Part shown: positions 43,429 through 51,772 of the stretch, in pieces
Layout: the number at the start of each line of letters is the position of its first letter
How positions within the stretch are numbered: the first letter of the stretch is position 1
Source of the DNA: Nocardia grenadensis NBRC 108939
GTDB lineage: Bacteria; Actinomycetota; Actinomycetes; Mycobacteriales; Mycobacteriaceae
Length of the DNA: 64,000 nt
Direction of reading: 5' to 3'
NCBI RefSeq assembly: GCF_001613445.1
Contig: NZ_BDCJ01000020.1
Coordinates: 62,001 to 126,000, forward strand
Notes under the pieces: model-generated
Databases searched by the model: none
Told to the model about the DNA's origin: nothing
Seen by the model: the letters and a program-made list of their open reading frames with translations, nothing else
Program-made: the position numbers and the translations under genes

Positions 43429-44112
43429 TCAGCGGCGCCGGCCGGGGCAGGGTGCGGCCTTGGCGGACTTCGCCTGATCGACCTCGTCGTCGGTGAGCGC
43501 GCGGACCGGGAGTTCCTGGCGGGCGACATTGTCGGCACGAATCCCGTTGAGCGTGATGGCCATATAGCGGCGCCAGATGTCGGGGTTGATCGGTTTGGCG
43601 AATTCGGCCAGGCCGTCGACCATATGGATTATCGCGAAGAGGTCCGACGGTTCGATATCGGGCTGGAGCACACCCGCTTCGCGGGCGCGGGCGACGATCG
43701 CGGCCACGGCGGGTTTGATGCGGTCGCGCAGGCCGTGGAAACGTTCGGTGTCGAGGTCGAGTTCGAGGATGACCTCGCTGAATCCGCGGTTTGCGGCCAA
43801 GTGCCGGCAGGCGTATTCGACGAACTGGACCAGGCCGAGCCAGGGGTCGGGATCGCGCAGGGCGCCCTCGGCGTGGTCGGCGAAGGCGCCGAGGCTGTGC
43901 TCGAAGACCTCGGCGATGAGCTCCTTCTTGTTGGCGAAGCGGCGGTAGACCGTGCCCACGCCCACGCCCGCCCGCTCGGCGACATCGTCGAGGGTGATCT
44001 CCAACCCGCGATCGGCGAACAGTTCACGGGCCGCCTCGACGATGCGTTGCTGATTGCGTGCGGCGTCGGCGCGCAGACGCCGGGGTGCGCGCAGGGTCGT
44101 GGCGTGTTTCAC
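43429..44112 (-). CDS. TetR-family repressor of the adjacent efflux gene
   Basis: 227 aa. The HTH is at about 38-60 (TLDDVAERAGVGVGTVYRRFANKKELIAEVF), preceded by a basic arm (LRADAARNQQRIVEAA). The helical C-terminal ligand domain contains VEYACRHLAANRGFSEVI. It is divergent from a DHA2-type drug exporter with repeated palindromes between them, the standard layout of an efflux pump and its repressor. The last 20 residues are basic and probably disordered. The inducer is unknown. Confidence 0.9.
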   Translation of the reverse strand: MKHATTLRAPRRLRADAARNQQRIVEAARELFADRGLEITLDDVAERAGVGVGTVYRRFANKKELIAEVFEHSLGAFADHAEGALRDPDPWLGLVQFVEYACRHLAANRGFSEVILELDLDTERFHGLRDRIKPAVAAIVARAREAGVLQPDIEPSDLFAIIHMVDGLAEFAKPINPDIWRRYMAITLNGIRADNVARQELPVRALTDDEVDQAKSAKAAPCPGRRR

Positions 44113-44136
44113 ACCGGCATTCTATCAACGCAGGAT

Positions 44137-44194
44137 TAAGCGGAGGTCGAATCTCCGTTATTGTGTTAGCGTTCATATAAGCGGAGGTACCTCC
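44137..44194. promoter_or_regulatory. Repeated operator between tetR and DHA2 efflux gene
   Basis: TAAGCGGAGGT occurs at 44137-44147 and 44178-44188. The first copy lies in CGGAG-N7-CTCCG (44141-44157) and the second in GGAGGTACCTCC (44183-44194), a perfect 12-base palindrome. Two sites 41 bases apart suit a TetR dimer controlling both divergent promoters. Confidence 0.65.
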
Positions 44195-44243
44195 TCCGAT
44201 TTCCTGATCTTCTCATGAATCCAACCTTCTCCCAAGGGGCGAG

Positions 44244-45740
44244 ATGACTACCACGATCGATCGCGGTCCATCCGCGCAGGAAACACCGTCGGGAAGGCGA
44301 GGTTCGCACGCGCTGCGGTGGTGGGTTCTCGCCGTGCTCGGCGTCGCCCAGCTCATGGTCGTGCTCGATGCGACCGTGGTGAACATCGCGCTGCCCGAAG
44401 CCCAGCGTGACCTGGGGTTCGACGATGCGAGCAGGCAGTGGGTGATCACCGGCTACGCCCTGGCGTTCGGCAGCCTGCTGCTGCTCGGTGGCCGGCTCAG
44501 TGACCTGTTCGGCCGGCGCAACACCTTTATCGTCGGCCTGATCGGCTTCTCGGTCGCCTCCGCCGTGGGCGGCGCGGCCACCAACTTCGAGATGCTGGTG
44601 GCGGCCCGGGTCGGCCAAGGCGTGTTCGGCGCGCTGCTCGCACCGGCGGCGCTCTCGTTGCTCACCGTCACCTTCACCGAGCCGTCGGAACGGGCCAAGG
44701 CCTTCGGCATCTTCGGCGCTGTCGCCGGGACCGGCGGCGCTATCGGCCTGCTGCTCGGCGGGGCGCTCACCGAATGGGCCTCGTGGCGCTGGGTCATGTT
44801 CGTGAACCTGGCGTTCGCCGCCGTCGCGCTGGTCGGCGCGGTCCTGCTGCTGGCCCGCCATGCCGGTGGGTCGCGACCCAAGCTCGATATCCCGGGTACC
44901 GCCGTGGTCACCGCCGCGTTGTTCAGCGTCGTCTACGGGTTCTCCCACGCCGAGAGCGACGGCTGGACGAACTCGATCACCCTGGCGTTCCTCCTCGGCG
45001 GCGCGGCGCTGCTGGCCTTGTTCGTCTGGCTGGAGACCCGGGTTGCCCATCCGCTGCTGCCGCTGCGCATCGTGCTGGACCGCACCCGCGGCGGGGCCTA
45101 CCTCGCGGTGTTCGTCATGGGTATCGGGATGTTCGCGATTTTCCTGTTCTTGACCTACTACATGCAGTTGACGCTGGGCTATTCGCCGATCATGACCGGG
45201 GTGGCGTTCCTGCCGATGGTCGCCGCCATGGTCGCCTCCTCCACCACCACACCGTCGCTGCTGCTGCCCAAACTCGGACCGAAGGTCGTCGTCAGCGGCG
45301 GGTTCGCGATCGCCGCGCTCGGTATGGCCTGGCTGACCCGCATCGGTCTGGACACCGGGTACACCACCCATATCCTGCCGGGCCTCGTCTTGCTCGGACT
45401 GGGTCTCGGTGGTGCGATGTCGACCGCGTTCCAGAGCGCGACCTCGGGTGTGCGCCACGACGATGCCGGAGTCGCGTCCGCGATGATCAACACCAGCCAG
45501 CAGGTCGGCGGGTCGATCGGTACGGCGCTGCTGAGCACCATCGCGGCCTCGGCCGCCGGTGATTATCTGGCTGCCCGGACCCCGGACCGGCTCACCGTCG
45601 CGCAATCGGCCATCGAGAGCTACACCACCAGCTTCACCTGGGCCGCGGGCGTGTTCGTCCTCGGCGCGGTGGTGCTCGCGGTGCTGATGCCGAGTGCGCT
45701 CCCGGCACCCGCCGAAGGCGAACCGGTACTCGCGCACTGA
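44244..45740 (+). CDS. DHA2-family multidrug MFS exporter
   Basis: 498 aa with 14 predicted transmembrane segments. Signatures are LMVVLDATVVNIALPEAQRDL (motif D1), GGRLSDLFGRRNTF (motif A) and GVFGALLAPAALSLLTVTF with motif C glycines. DHA2 proteins expel drugs or dyes using the proton gradient, as in EmrB/QacA-type pumps. It is divergent from the TetR repressor across the operator region, and a strong hairpin terminator follows. Confidence 0.9.
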   Translation: MTTTIDRGPSAQETPSGRRGSHALRWWVLAVLGVAQLMVVLDATVVNIALPEAQRDLGFDDASRQWVITGYALAFGSLLLLGGRLSDLFGRRNTFIVGLIGFSVASAVGGAATNFEMLVAARVGQGVFGALLAPAALSLLTVTFTEPSERAKAFGIFGAVAGTGGAIGLLLGGALTEWASWRWVMFVNLAFAAVALVGAVLLLARHAGGSRPKLDIPGTAVVTAALFSVVYGFSHAESDGWTNSITLAFLLGGAALLALFVWLETRVAHPLLPLRIVLDRTRGGAYLAVFVMGIGMFAIFLFLTYYMQLTLGYSPIMTGVAFLPMVAAMVASSTTTPSLLLPKLGPKVVVSGGFAIAALGMAWLTRIGLDTGYTTHILPGLVLLGLGLGGAMSTAFQSATSGVRHDDAGVASAMINTSQQVGGSIGTALLSTIAASAAGDYLAARTPDRLTVAQSAIESYTTSFTWAAGVFVLGAVVLAVLMPSALPAPAEGEPVLAH

Positions 45741-45754
45741 AACCCCGCGCCCGA

Positions 45755-45789
45755 ACCGCCCGCCTCCGCGATATGCGGAGGCGGGCGGT
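45755..45789. terminator. Perfect 15-bp hairpin between convergent genes
   Basis: ACCGCCCGCCTCCGC (45755-45769) pairs with GCGGAGGCGGGCGGT (45775-45789) around loop GATAT. It lies between the exporter stop (45740) and the phosphodiesterase stop (45812), so it can end transcription from both sides. Confidence 0.8.
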
Positions 45790-45811
45790 GGCGTATCGGT
45801 TGCCGGGCGGG

Positions 45812-46861
45812 TCAGGGCCGGGAGAATGCCGGCGGCAGGGGATAGCCGCGGTCGGCCAGCACGGTGCGCAGCACATCCGGGCGGTCGGTGATCAGGCCGT
45901 CGACACCCAGGTCCAGCAGGGCGTTCATGGTCGCGGGATCGTCGACCGTCCACGGCAGCACCCGCATACCCCGCCGATGCGCCGCGTCGACCAGTGCGGT
46001 GGTGGTGAACGGGCGGTAGCCGGGATCGCCGACCACACTGTCCTGTGGGCTCCCGTGTACCGGAGAAACGATATCGGCGCCGAGCACAGCGGCCGCCGCC
46101 ACGTATCTCTCCGGCAGGGACCCCGGGAAATCGTCGATATCCAGACCACCCAGCCACGGTGAGCGGCCGGGCTGTCCCTCCTCCAGGAACTGCTCGCCGT
46201 TCGTCAAGGCGGAGATCGGAAGCTCCGGTGCCCGCGCGCGTACCGCGGTCAGCGCCGCCCAATCGAAGCTCTGGATCGTGACCCGATCGCTCGCCCCGGC
46301 GCGCTCGACCTCCGCCACGACGATGCGGGCGAAAACATCCCGCGGCGCGGTCTGTTCGGGAGCGGCGGCCTCCACCTTCGTCTCGATGTTCAACCGCACC
46401 GGATCGGCACCGTAGTCGCGCAACAGATCGAAGACCTCCGACAGCAGCGGCATCCGTGACCCCGGCGCGGTGCGCTGTCCGGGAAAGCCGGCGAGCCGCT
46501 GGGAGCCGCAGTCGATCGTGCGCACCTGCGCGAGCGTGAGTTCCCGGATCACGGTCGCTCCGGGAACGTAGGGGAACGCGGGGTCGCCGGGGAACGCGGG
46601 CCCGGTATCGCGGCATTCGGCCGGATTCGGATCACGGTCGTGGGTCACCACGGCCTGATCGTCCCGGGTGATCTGCACATCCAGCTCCAGTGTGGTCACC
46701 CCGAGCTCGAGGGCATTGGCGAAGGCGGCCAGGGTGTTCTCCGAGACCGGCCCAAGCCCGCCACGATGCGCTTGCAGGTCGAAGAGCGGCGGGCGGTCGG
46801 GTCCGCCCCAGGTACAGCCGGACACGAGGACGAGCAACAGCACCGCGCACACCCACCGCAT
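45812..46861 (-). CDS. Glycerophosphodiester phosphodiesterase lipoprotein
   Basis: 349 aa from ATG 46861. The short signal MRWVCAVLLLVLVSGC ends in a lipobox, so it is probably an exported lipoprotein. GDPD motifs follow: LQAHRGGLGPVSENTLAAF, TTLELDVQITRDDQAVVTHD (catalytic Glu/Asp and His), LNIETKVE and a C-terminal LPWTVDDPATMNALLDLGVDGLITDRPD. It hydrolyses glycerophosphodiesters to glycerol-3-phosphate and alcohol, recycling lipid head groups outside the membrane. Longer upstream frames run into Arg-rich non-coding sequence. Confidence 0.88.
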   Translation of the reverse strand: MRWVCAVLLLVLVSGCTWGGPDRPPLFDLQAHRGGLGPVSENTLAAFANALELGVTTLELDVQITRDDQAVVTHDRDPNPAECRDTGPAFPGDPAFPYVPGATVIRELTLAQVRTIDCGSQRLAGFPGQRTAPGSRMPLLSEVFDLLRDYGADPVRLNIETKVEAAAPEQTAPRDVFARIVVAEVERAGASDRVTIQSFDWAALTAVRARAPELPISALTNGEQFLEEGQPGRSPWLGGLDIDDFPGSLPERYVAAAAVLGADIVSPVHGSPQDSVVGDPGYRPFTTTALVDAAHRRGMRVLPWTVDDPATMNALLDLGVDGLITDRPDVLRTVLADRGYPLPPAFSRP

Positions 46862-47054
46862 ATCCCCATCGTGGGCGTCGACGACCCGGTCCGTCGAGCC
46901 TGCTCGGACGCTGTGCATCAGGAGGCGGGAGCGCGGAAGCGTGTGGTTTACCGACCGGTCACGCCGCGTATCGCAGCGATCGTTCCGGCCGCTTCGCGCG
47001 CGAGACCGGCCGCTTCGCGCCCGAGAGGTGGGCCGGGGCCGCCGTGCGAGGAAG

Positions 47055-47082
47055 CCCCGTGCGGCACCGCGACGCCGCACGG
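47055..47082 (-). terminator. Hairpin after the DEAD-box helicase gene
   Basis: CCCGTGCGGC (47055-47064) pairs with GCCGCACGGG (47073-47082) around an 8-base loop, about 60 bases downstream of the helicase stop at 47144. Confidence 0.6.
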
Positions 47083-47143
47083 GCTACAGGCCGTCCGTCA
47101 GTTCGCCGGCCACACGCTGTGTGACCGGCGAGGCCGGCCGTGA

Positions 47144-48820
47144 TCAGCCGGCCGGACGGGTCGCCCGGCGGGGCCGGCGCCGGGCGGGATCGCTGTGCGG
47201 GGTGCGTGCGCCGCTCGTCCGAGCCGAACCGCCGGATTGCCCGGCGCCCTGCGCCGGCTGCCGGCGCGTCGGCGCGGCGGACTGCCGGGTGCTGTGCCCT
47301 GCCGTGGTGGCCCGGGCGCCGGACCGTCCCGCGGTATTTCCCCGCCGGCCGGCGGAACCGCGCGCGCCCGCGTGCTCGGCGGCACCGGACCGTTCACCCT
47401 GCCGCGAGCGTTTCGTGGTGTTCTCCGCGCGGCCCCGCTCCCCGCTCCGCGCGGTCGTCGTCTCGCGCGCATCGGACCGCATCGCTTCGCCGTGCCCGCC
47501 GGCTCCGCCGCGGCGGCCGCGCGAGCCCCGCCGGCCGTTGCGGGAACCGCCGGTGGCCGCGCGCGGGGCACCCGGCTCGGCCGCGGTGGGTGCCGGGTGA
47601 ACGGCGACGGGTTCGATGAGACCCGAGCCGTCCGAGAGGTCGGCGATGATCGAGGAATCAACGGTCACCGGGCGGGGGCGCGCCTCGATACCGGCCTTGC
47701 GCAACAGCGCCGCCACATCCTTGCGCTGCTCGGGCAACACCAGCGTCACCACCGTGCCCTCGGTGCCCGCGCGGGCGGTGCGACCGGACCGGTGCAGGTA
47801 TGCCTTGTGCTCGGCGGGCGGATCGACGTGCACCACCAGTTCGAGATCGTCGACGTGGATACCGCGCGCGGCGATATCCGTCGCGACCATGACCTTGGCG
47901 GTACCCGCGGCGAAAGCGGCGAGGTTGCGGTCGCGCGCGGGCTGGGAGAGGTTGCCGTGCAGATCCACCGCGGCGATACCCGCGCGGGTGAGTTCCCCGG
48001 CGAGCCGGCGGGCGTGATGTTTGGTGCGCATGAACAGGATGCGGCGACCACTGCCCGCGGCGAGCGCGCGCACGAGTTCCTTCTTCGCCGCGGCACCCTC
48101 GACCTCGAAGATGTGATGGGTCATCTTCGGCGGCGGCGCGGCGGCCTCGTCGACCGAATGCGAGATCGGCGCGTGCATGAAACGGTCGACCAGTTTCCCG
48201 ACACCGTTGTCCAAGGTCGCCGAGAACAGCAGGCGCTGGCCGTCGCGCGGGGTGGCGGTGAGGATCCGGATCACGCCCGGCAGGAAGCCGAGATCGGCCA
48301 TATGGTCGGCTTCGTCGAGCACCGTGATCCGCACCGCGTCCAGCGACAGCGCCCGCTGCTGCATCAGATCCTCGAGCCGGCCGGGGCAGGCGACGACGAT
48401 ATCGACACCCTGCTTCAGGGCTTTGATCTGGCGGTTCACCGGTACGCCACCGAAAACGGTGGTCACCCGCAGACCACACACCTCCGCCAGCGGAGCGACG
48501 GTCGCGGCGATCTGGGTCGCGAGTTCCCGGGTGGGTGCCAGGATCAGCCCGGCGGGCCGGCCCGGTGTGCGCGGTGCGCCGGCGAGCAGGGCGACCACCG
48601 GGATCCCGAACGCCAGGGTCTTACCGCTGCCGGTCTTCCCACGGCCGAGGACATCGCGACCGGCGAGGGTATCGGGCAAGGAGGCGTTCTGGATGGGGAA
48701 GGGTTCGGTGATACCGCCGGCAGCGAGTTTCGCGACGATATCGGCCGGGACGCCGAGGTCGGTGAACGTCTGCGCGGCAGCAGTGTTGGCAGGCATGAAG
48801 GTATGAGCGCCTTTCGGCAT
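47144..48820 (-). CDS. DEAD-box RNA helicase with RG-rich tail
   Basis: About 558 aa. Motifs in order: PFPIQNASLPD (Q motif), GKTGSGKT, APTRELA, CPGRLEDLM, DEAD in LDEADHMAD, FSAT, and HRSGRTARAG. The last 150 residues are low-complexity Arg/Gly/Ser/Ala-rich, typical of RhlE/CsdA-type RNA helicases acting in ribosome assembly and cold adaptation. ATG 48820 is listed; ATG 48796 is an alternative, and neither has an ideal ribosome site. A 142-base leader separates it from the upstream TetR gene on the same strand. Confidence 0.9.
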   Translation of the reverse strand: MPKGAHTFMPANTAAAQTFTDLGVPADIVAKLAAGGITEPFPIQNASLPDTLAGRDVLGRGKTGSGKTLAFGIPVVALLAGAPRTPGRPAGLILAPTRELATQIAATVAPLAEVCGLRVTTVFGGVPVNRQIKALKQGVDIVVACPGRLEDLMQQRALSLDAVRITVLDEADHMADLGFLPGVIRILTATPRDGQRLLFSATLDNGVGKLVDRFMHAPISHSVDEAAAPPPKMTHHIFEVEGAAAKKELVRALAAGSGRRILFMRTKHHARRLAGELTRAGIAAVDLHGNLSQPARDRNLAAFAAGTAKVMVATDIAARGIHVDDLELVVHVDPPAEHKAYLHRSGRTARAGTEGTVVTLVLPEQRKDVAALLRKAGIEARPRPVTVDSSIIADLSDGSGLIEPVAVHPAPTAAEPGAPRAATGGSRNGRRGSRGRRGGAGGHGEAMRSDARETTTARSGERGRAENTTKRSRQGERSGAAEHAGARGSAGRRGNTAGRSGARATTAGHSTRQSAAPTRRQPAQGAGQSGGSARTSGARTPHSDPARRRPRRATRPAG

Positions 48821-48962
48821 CGGAGGTGATACCGCGACGTCCGTTCGGACCGTTTGTCCGCGCCTACTCGAGGTGGCGGCGTCGCGGGTCCCGACGCGAA
48901 AGGCTGGTGATCCGCGACGGAGAGTACATGTGTGCGCCTCGGGCGCGGGTACTGAAGCGATC

Positions 48963-49616
48963 CTACCGTACCGCCCGTTTCGTCCCGGCCCGGTGATCAA
49001 CGGCACGGTGTGACGCATCTCCACTCGGCGCGGCAGCCGAATATCGCCCGGCGCGGCGGATCGCCGCGAGAACCGTGTCCACGGAGTCGTCGGCCAGTTC
49101 TTCGGACAACGGGAGATGTCCGAACAGGGCCCGGAAATAGATCGGCGCGGCGACCGCGTCGAGGACGAAATCGATATCGGTGCCCGGGTCGATCTCCCCG
49201 CGGGCGATCGCCGCGCGCAGGGCGCGGGCGGTGGTCTCGCGGCGCGGGCCGAACACAGTGGACCACAGCTGTTCGCGCAGTTCCGGATCGGCGGCGAGGT
49301 CGGCGACCAGGGCGGGCAGCACCCGGCCCAGCGAGGTGTCGCGCAGAGCGGCCACCAGTTCCCGCATGGAGCGCGTCAGATCGGTGCGGAGATCGCCGGT
49401 GTCCGGGGTCGGCTCGAGCCCGAGTAGATCGGCCACCACCGCGGTCACCAGATGTCGTTTGGACGGCCAGCGCCGATAGATCGCGGGGCGATGGACACCG
49501 GCGCTCGCCGCGACCTGCCCGATGGTCAGGCCCGCGTAACCCTTGGCGTCGAGCAGGGTTCGCGCGGCCGCCAGGACAGCGGTGTCGATCCGTTCGTCTC
49601 GGGCGCGTCCCGGCAT
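48963..49616 (-). CDS. TetR-family regulator linked to a VOC gene
   Basis: 217 aa. HTH at about 31-54 (LTIGQVAASAGVHRPAIYRRWPSKRHLVTAV) and a helical C-domain of the TetR_C type (TDIDFVLDAVAAPIYFRALFG). Its ATG overlaps the stop of the VOC gene by one base (TGATG), so the two are one operon. A perfect 19-base palindrome upstream of the VOC gene is the likely autoregulatory operator. The inducer is unknown. Confidence 0.88.
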   Translation of the reverse strand: MPGRARDERIDTAVLAAARTLLDAKGYAGLTIGQVAASAGVHRPAIYRRWPSKRHLVTAVVADLLGLEPTPDTGDLRTDLTRSMRELVAALRDTSLGRVLPALVADLAADPELREQLWSTVFGPRRETTARALRAAIARGEIDPGTDIDFVLDAVAAPIYFRALFGHLPLSEELADDSVDTVLAAIRRAGRYSAAAPSGDASHRAVDHRAGTKRAVR

Positions 49617-50037
49617 CAGAACACCGGGCGCGGGACGAGCACGACCTGTCGACCGTCCGGATCCGGGAAGGCCAGGTCCCCGTGGGTGGCCCAGTAGGGG
49701 GTCTCGGTGGGGACCGGTTCGGCACCGAATCCGCCGAGCCGCCGGACGGTCTCGAACATCCGGGCCTCCGATTCGAAGGACAGCATCAGCAGATTCTCGT
49801 TGCTCGGCGCGTCCCCGGGGCTGTCGTCGGCGTGGCTGCTGAATTCCAGATGGTAGCCGGTGCCGGGGAGGCCGAGCATCACCCCTTCGTAGCCGGCGTG
49901 GTTCGCGAACCGATAGAGCTCGCGCAGGCCGAGCCCGTCGACGTAGAAGCGGATCACCTCGTCGAGCCGGTCGGTGGGGCGGGCGAATCCGACCTGGGCG
50001 ACCCCAGGTTGCCGGGCCAGGTGTTGTCGGCGGTCAC
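49616..50037 (-). pseudogene. VOC (glyoxalase-like) protein with a frameshifted start
   Basis: The body (RPTDRLDEVIRFYVDGLGL, LEFSSHA, LLMLSFESEARMFETVRRLGG, FPDPDGRQVVLVP) is a vicinal-oxygen-chelate domain of about 125 residues. In its own frame there is no ATG/GTG before GVAQVGFARPTDRLDEV, whereas a good GTG at 50037 (VTADNTWPGN) reads in another frame. The frames would join if one base were added near the C-run at 50002-50005. Either the gene is frameshifted (or the sequence has an error), or it starts at an internal GTG at 49957 and loses its first strand. It is co-transcribed with the TetR gene. Confidence 0.65.
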
Positions 50038-50044
50038 CGGCGTA

Positions 50045-50063
50045 ACGGTACAGTAAGTACCGT
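50045..50063 (-). promoter_or_regulatory. Palindromic operator of the VOC-tetR operon
   Basis: ACGGTAC (50045-50051) and GTACCGT (50057-50063) form a perfect 7-base inverted repeat around AGTAA, eight bases upstream of the likely GTG start. This is typical of a TetR autoregulatory site. Confidence 0.68.
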
Positions 50064-50322
50064 ATCTTTTTGGATTCCGGGTGTTCGCCGGTTCCGGATG
50101 CGAGCGCGGGGTCGCGGGGTTCTCCGGGGCCGGACCGATGAAAAGTCCTAGCTCGCCGCTATTTTCGAAATCTCACCGTCGAGCACCGGAAATTCGAATC
50201 GCGTACGGGCGGGCGGAACAATCCGGCGCGGCGCTCCAATTCCATCACCCCGCCCGGCGTGGTATATCTCTGCTGCGGCGCCCGGCCGGGCCCGTCGAGT
50301 TACGTCGAAGAAGAGTGTGCGC

Positions 50323-50994
50323 GTGTCCAATCCAACCGAACCCACTCGCGGGCCGAACCCGCGCCCCCATTCGCCGGCGACCGGCACCGCGGCCCCCAAG
50401 AGCGCCCGGGACGCCGAGCGCGGGGTCATGCTCGTCTCGGGGGCGGGTATCGCGCTGGCCGTCGTCGGTTTGGTGGTCACCCTCCTCGTCGGATCCGGCT
50501 CCCCGGACGCGGAAGCCGATACCGCACAGGCGATTACGACAAGCGAAAGCGCCGCACCACCCGCGGCCCCGGCCCCCGCGCCGCAGCCCAAGCGGTACCT
50601 GGCCGATATGTCGCCCACCACCGGAACCGCGTATACCGGGACGATATCGGTCAACGGCGTCTCCTATCCACATTCGATCTATCAGCAGTTCAGCGGCTGC
50701 GATACCGAGGTGGGCCACACCTACAACCTGAATCGGGAATGGTCGCGGTTCAGCTCGACTATCGGTATCGCCGACGGTGGCAATTCCCAATCGGTGCTCC
50801 AGTTCGAGGTGGTCGCCGACGGAAAGTCGATCTATTCCTCCGGCAACGTTCCGGTGGGGCAATCACCGACGGTGGACGTGCCGGTCGCGGGTGTCCAGAA
50901 CCTGACGATCAGTTTCCTGTTCGTCGGCGGGAATATGGAGAGCTGCAGTCAGGCGGGTAACGGCGTGTGGGGTGACGCGGGGCTCACCAAGTAA
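50323..50994 (+). CDS. Membrane-anchored NPCBM-like domain protein
   Basis: 223 aa. One transmembrane segment at about 38-58 (VSGAGIALAVVGLVVTLLVGS) is followed by a Pro/Ala linker (AAPPAAPAPAPQPK) and an extracellular beta-sandwich: GTISVNGVSYPHSIYQQFSG, YNLNREWSRFSSTIGIADGGNS and VLQFEVVADGKSIYSSG. This resembles the NPCBM carbohydrate-binding module. Two Cys may form a disulfide. GTG 50323 follows GAAGAAGAG with good spacing; GTG 50317 is possible. It probably binds sugar or wall polymer outside the cell. Neighbours give no clue. Confidence 0.75.
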   Translation: MSNPTEPTRGPNPRPHSPATGTAAPKSARDAERGVMLVSGAGIALAVVGLVVTLLVGSGSPDAEADTAQAITTSESAAPPAAPAPAPQPKRYLADMSPTTGTAYTGTISVNGVSYPHSIYQQFSGCDTEVGHTYNLNREWSRFSSTIGIADGGNSQSVLQFEVVADGKSIYSSGNVPVGQSPTVDVPVAGVQNLTISFLFVGGNMESCSQAGNGVWGDAGLTK

Positions 50995-51144
50995 GGCGAT
51001 TCGGCGAACCCGCTCGGTGCCCGAGACGGTGTTCGGATGCTGTAGAGATCAACACCGTCGACGCCTTACACCGGCGGTTCGGTATTCCGGCGCAGCCGAT
51101 CCGCTCCGCCGGGGTCCCCGGTGGTCGCGGAGCGGGTCGGCGGG

Positions 51145-51444
51145 TCAGCGCGGGGCGTAGGTCATGCAGCGGGCGGCGTGGTCGGTGCTGCCCGGGCCGA
51201 CCCGGATCTCGGCGGCGGTGCATTCGAGGTCGACGTTGTGGGCGCAGTCGGTGCGCTGGCAGGCGCCGACCATGCTGGTGACGGTATCGAGTCCGCCCTT
51301 GGTCGCCAGCGGTATGAACGTCGTGCAGTCGGCGCTGCCGTTCTGCCCGGTGACATTGATCGCGTACGCGTGGCATCCGTCGTGGTTGTACGAGCAACTG
51401 TTCACTGTGCATTCGCTGACGTGCGGCATTTCCATGGTGGTCAT
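51145..51444 (-). CDS. Tandem DUF1540 small Cys-rich protein
   Basis: 99 aa from ATG 51444, with GGAGGACG upstream. It has two copies of a Cys-rich unit: VSECTVNSCSYNHDGCHAYA followed by CTTF, and GACQRTDCAHNVDLECTAAE followed by CMTY. The pattern C-x4-C-x6-C matches DUF1540, thought to bind a metal. The duplicated unit is usual for actinobacterial members. Function unknown. It is divergent from the P450/TetR operon. Confidence 0.85.
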   Translation of the reverse strand: MTTMEMPHVSECTVNSCSYNHDGCHAYAINVTGQNGSADCTTFIPLATKGGLDTVTSMVGACQRTDCAHNVDLECTAAEIRVGPGSTDHAARCMTYAPR

Positions 51445-51628
51445 GTGCTGCGTCCTCCGGAAGAGTTCGGGAGTCTTGCTCATGCGGCTACCCGCTGCAG
51501 GCCGGTTGGAATGGGCCCCAAACCTCATTATGGCGCTCTTTCCGCCGTTCGTGCGGGGCATTCGGCGGCGGCGGTGGAACGTAGCGAAATGGTTGCCGAA
51601 CGCGGCGACCCCGTTGCCGGACGATTAT

Positions 51629-51657
51629 GTGAACGGTATTTACTAAAACCTGTTCAC
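51629..51657. promoter_or_regulatory. Inverted repeat upstream of the CYP125-like operon
   Basis: GTGAAC (51629-51634) and GTTCAC (51652-51657) lie 17 bases apart in an AT-richer stretch before the P450 gene. This could be the binding site of the TetR protein encoded at the end of that operon. It does not match the published KstR-type consensus TNNAACNNGTTNNA. Confidence 0.4.
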
Positions 51658-51772
51658 AAAATCGATGTGGTGTGGTTCACTCCTCGGGAGAGGGTTCCTG
51701 CAGGGAGTGCGGTACCTCCGCCTTCGCTGCGGCCTCCGCGGACCGTATGTACCAGCTTCACAAGGAGGCACA

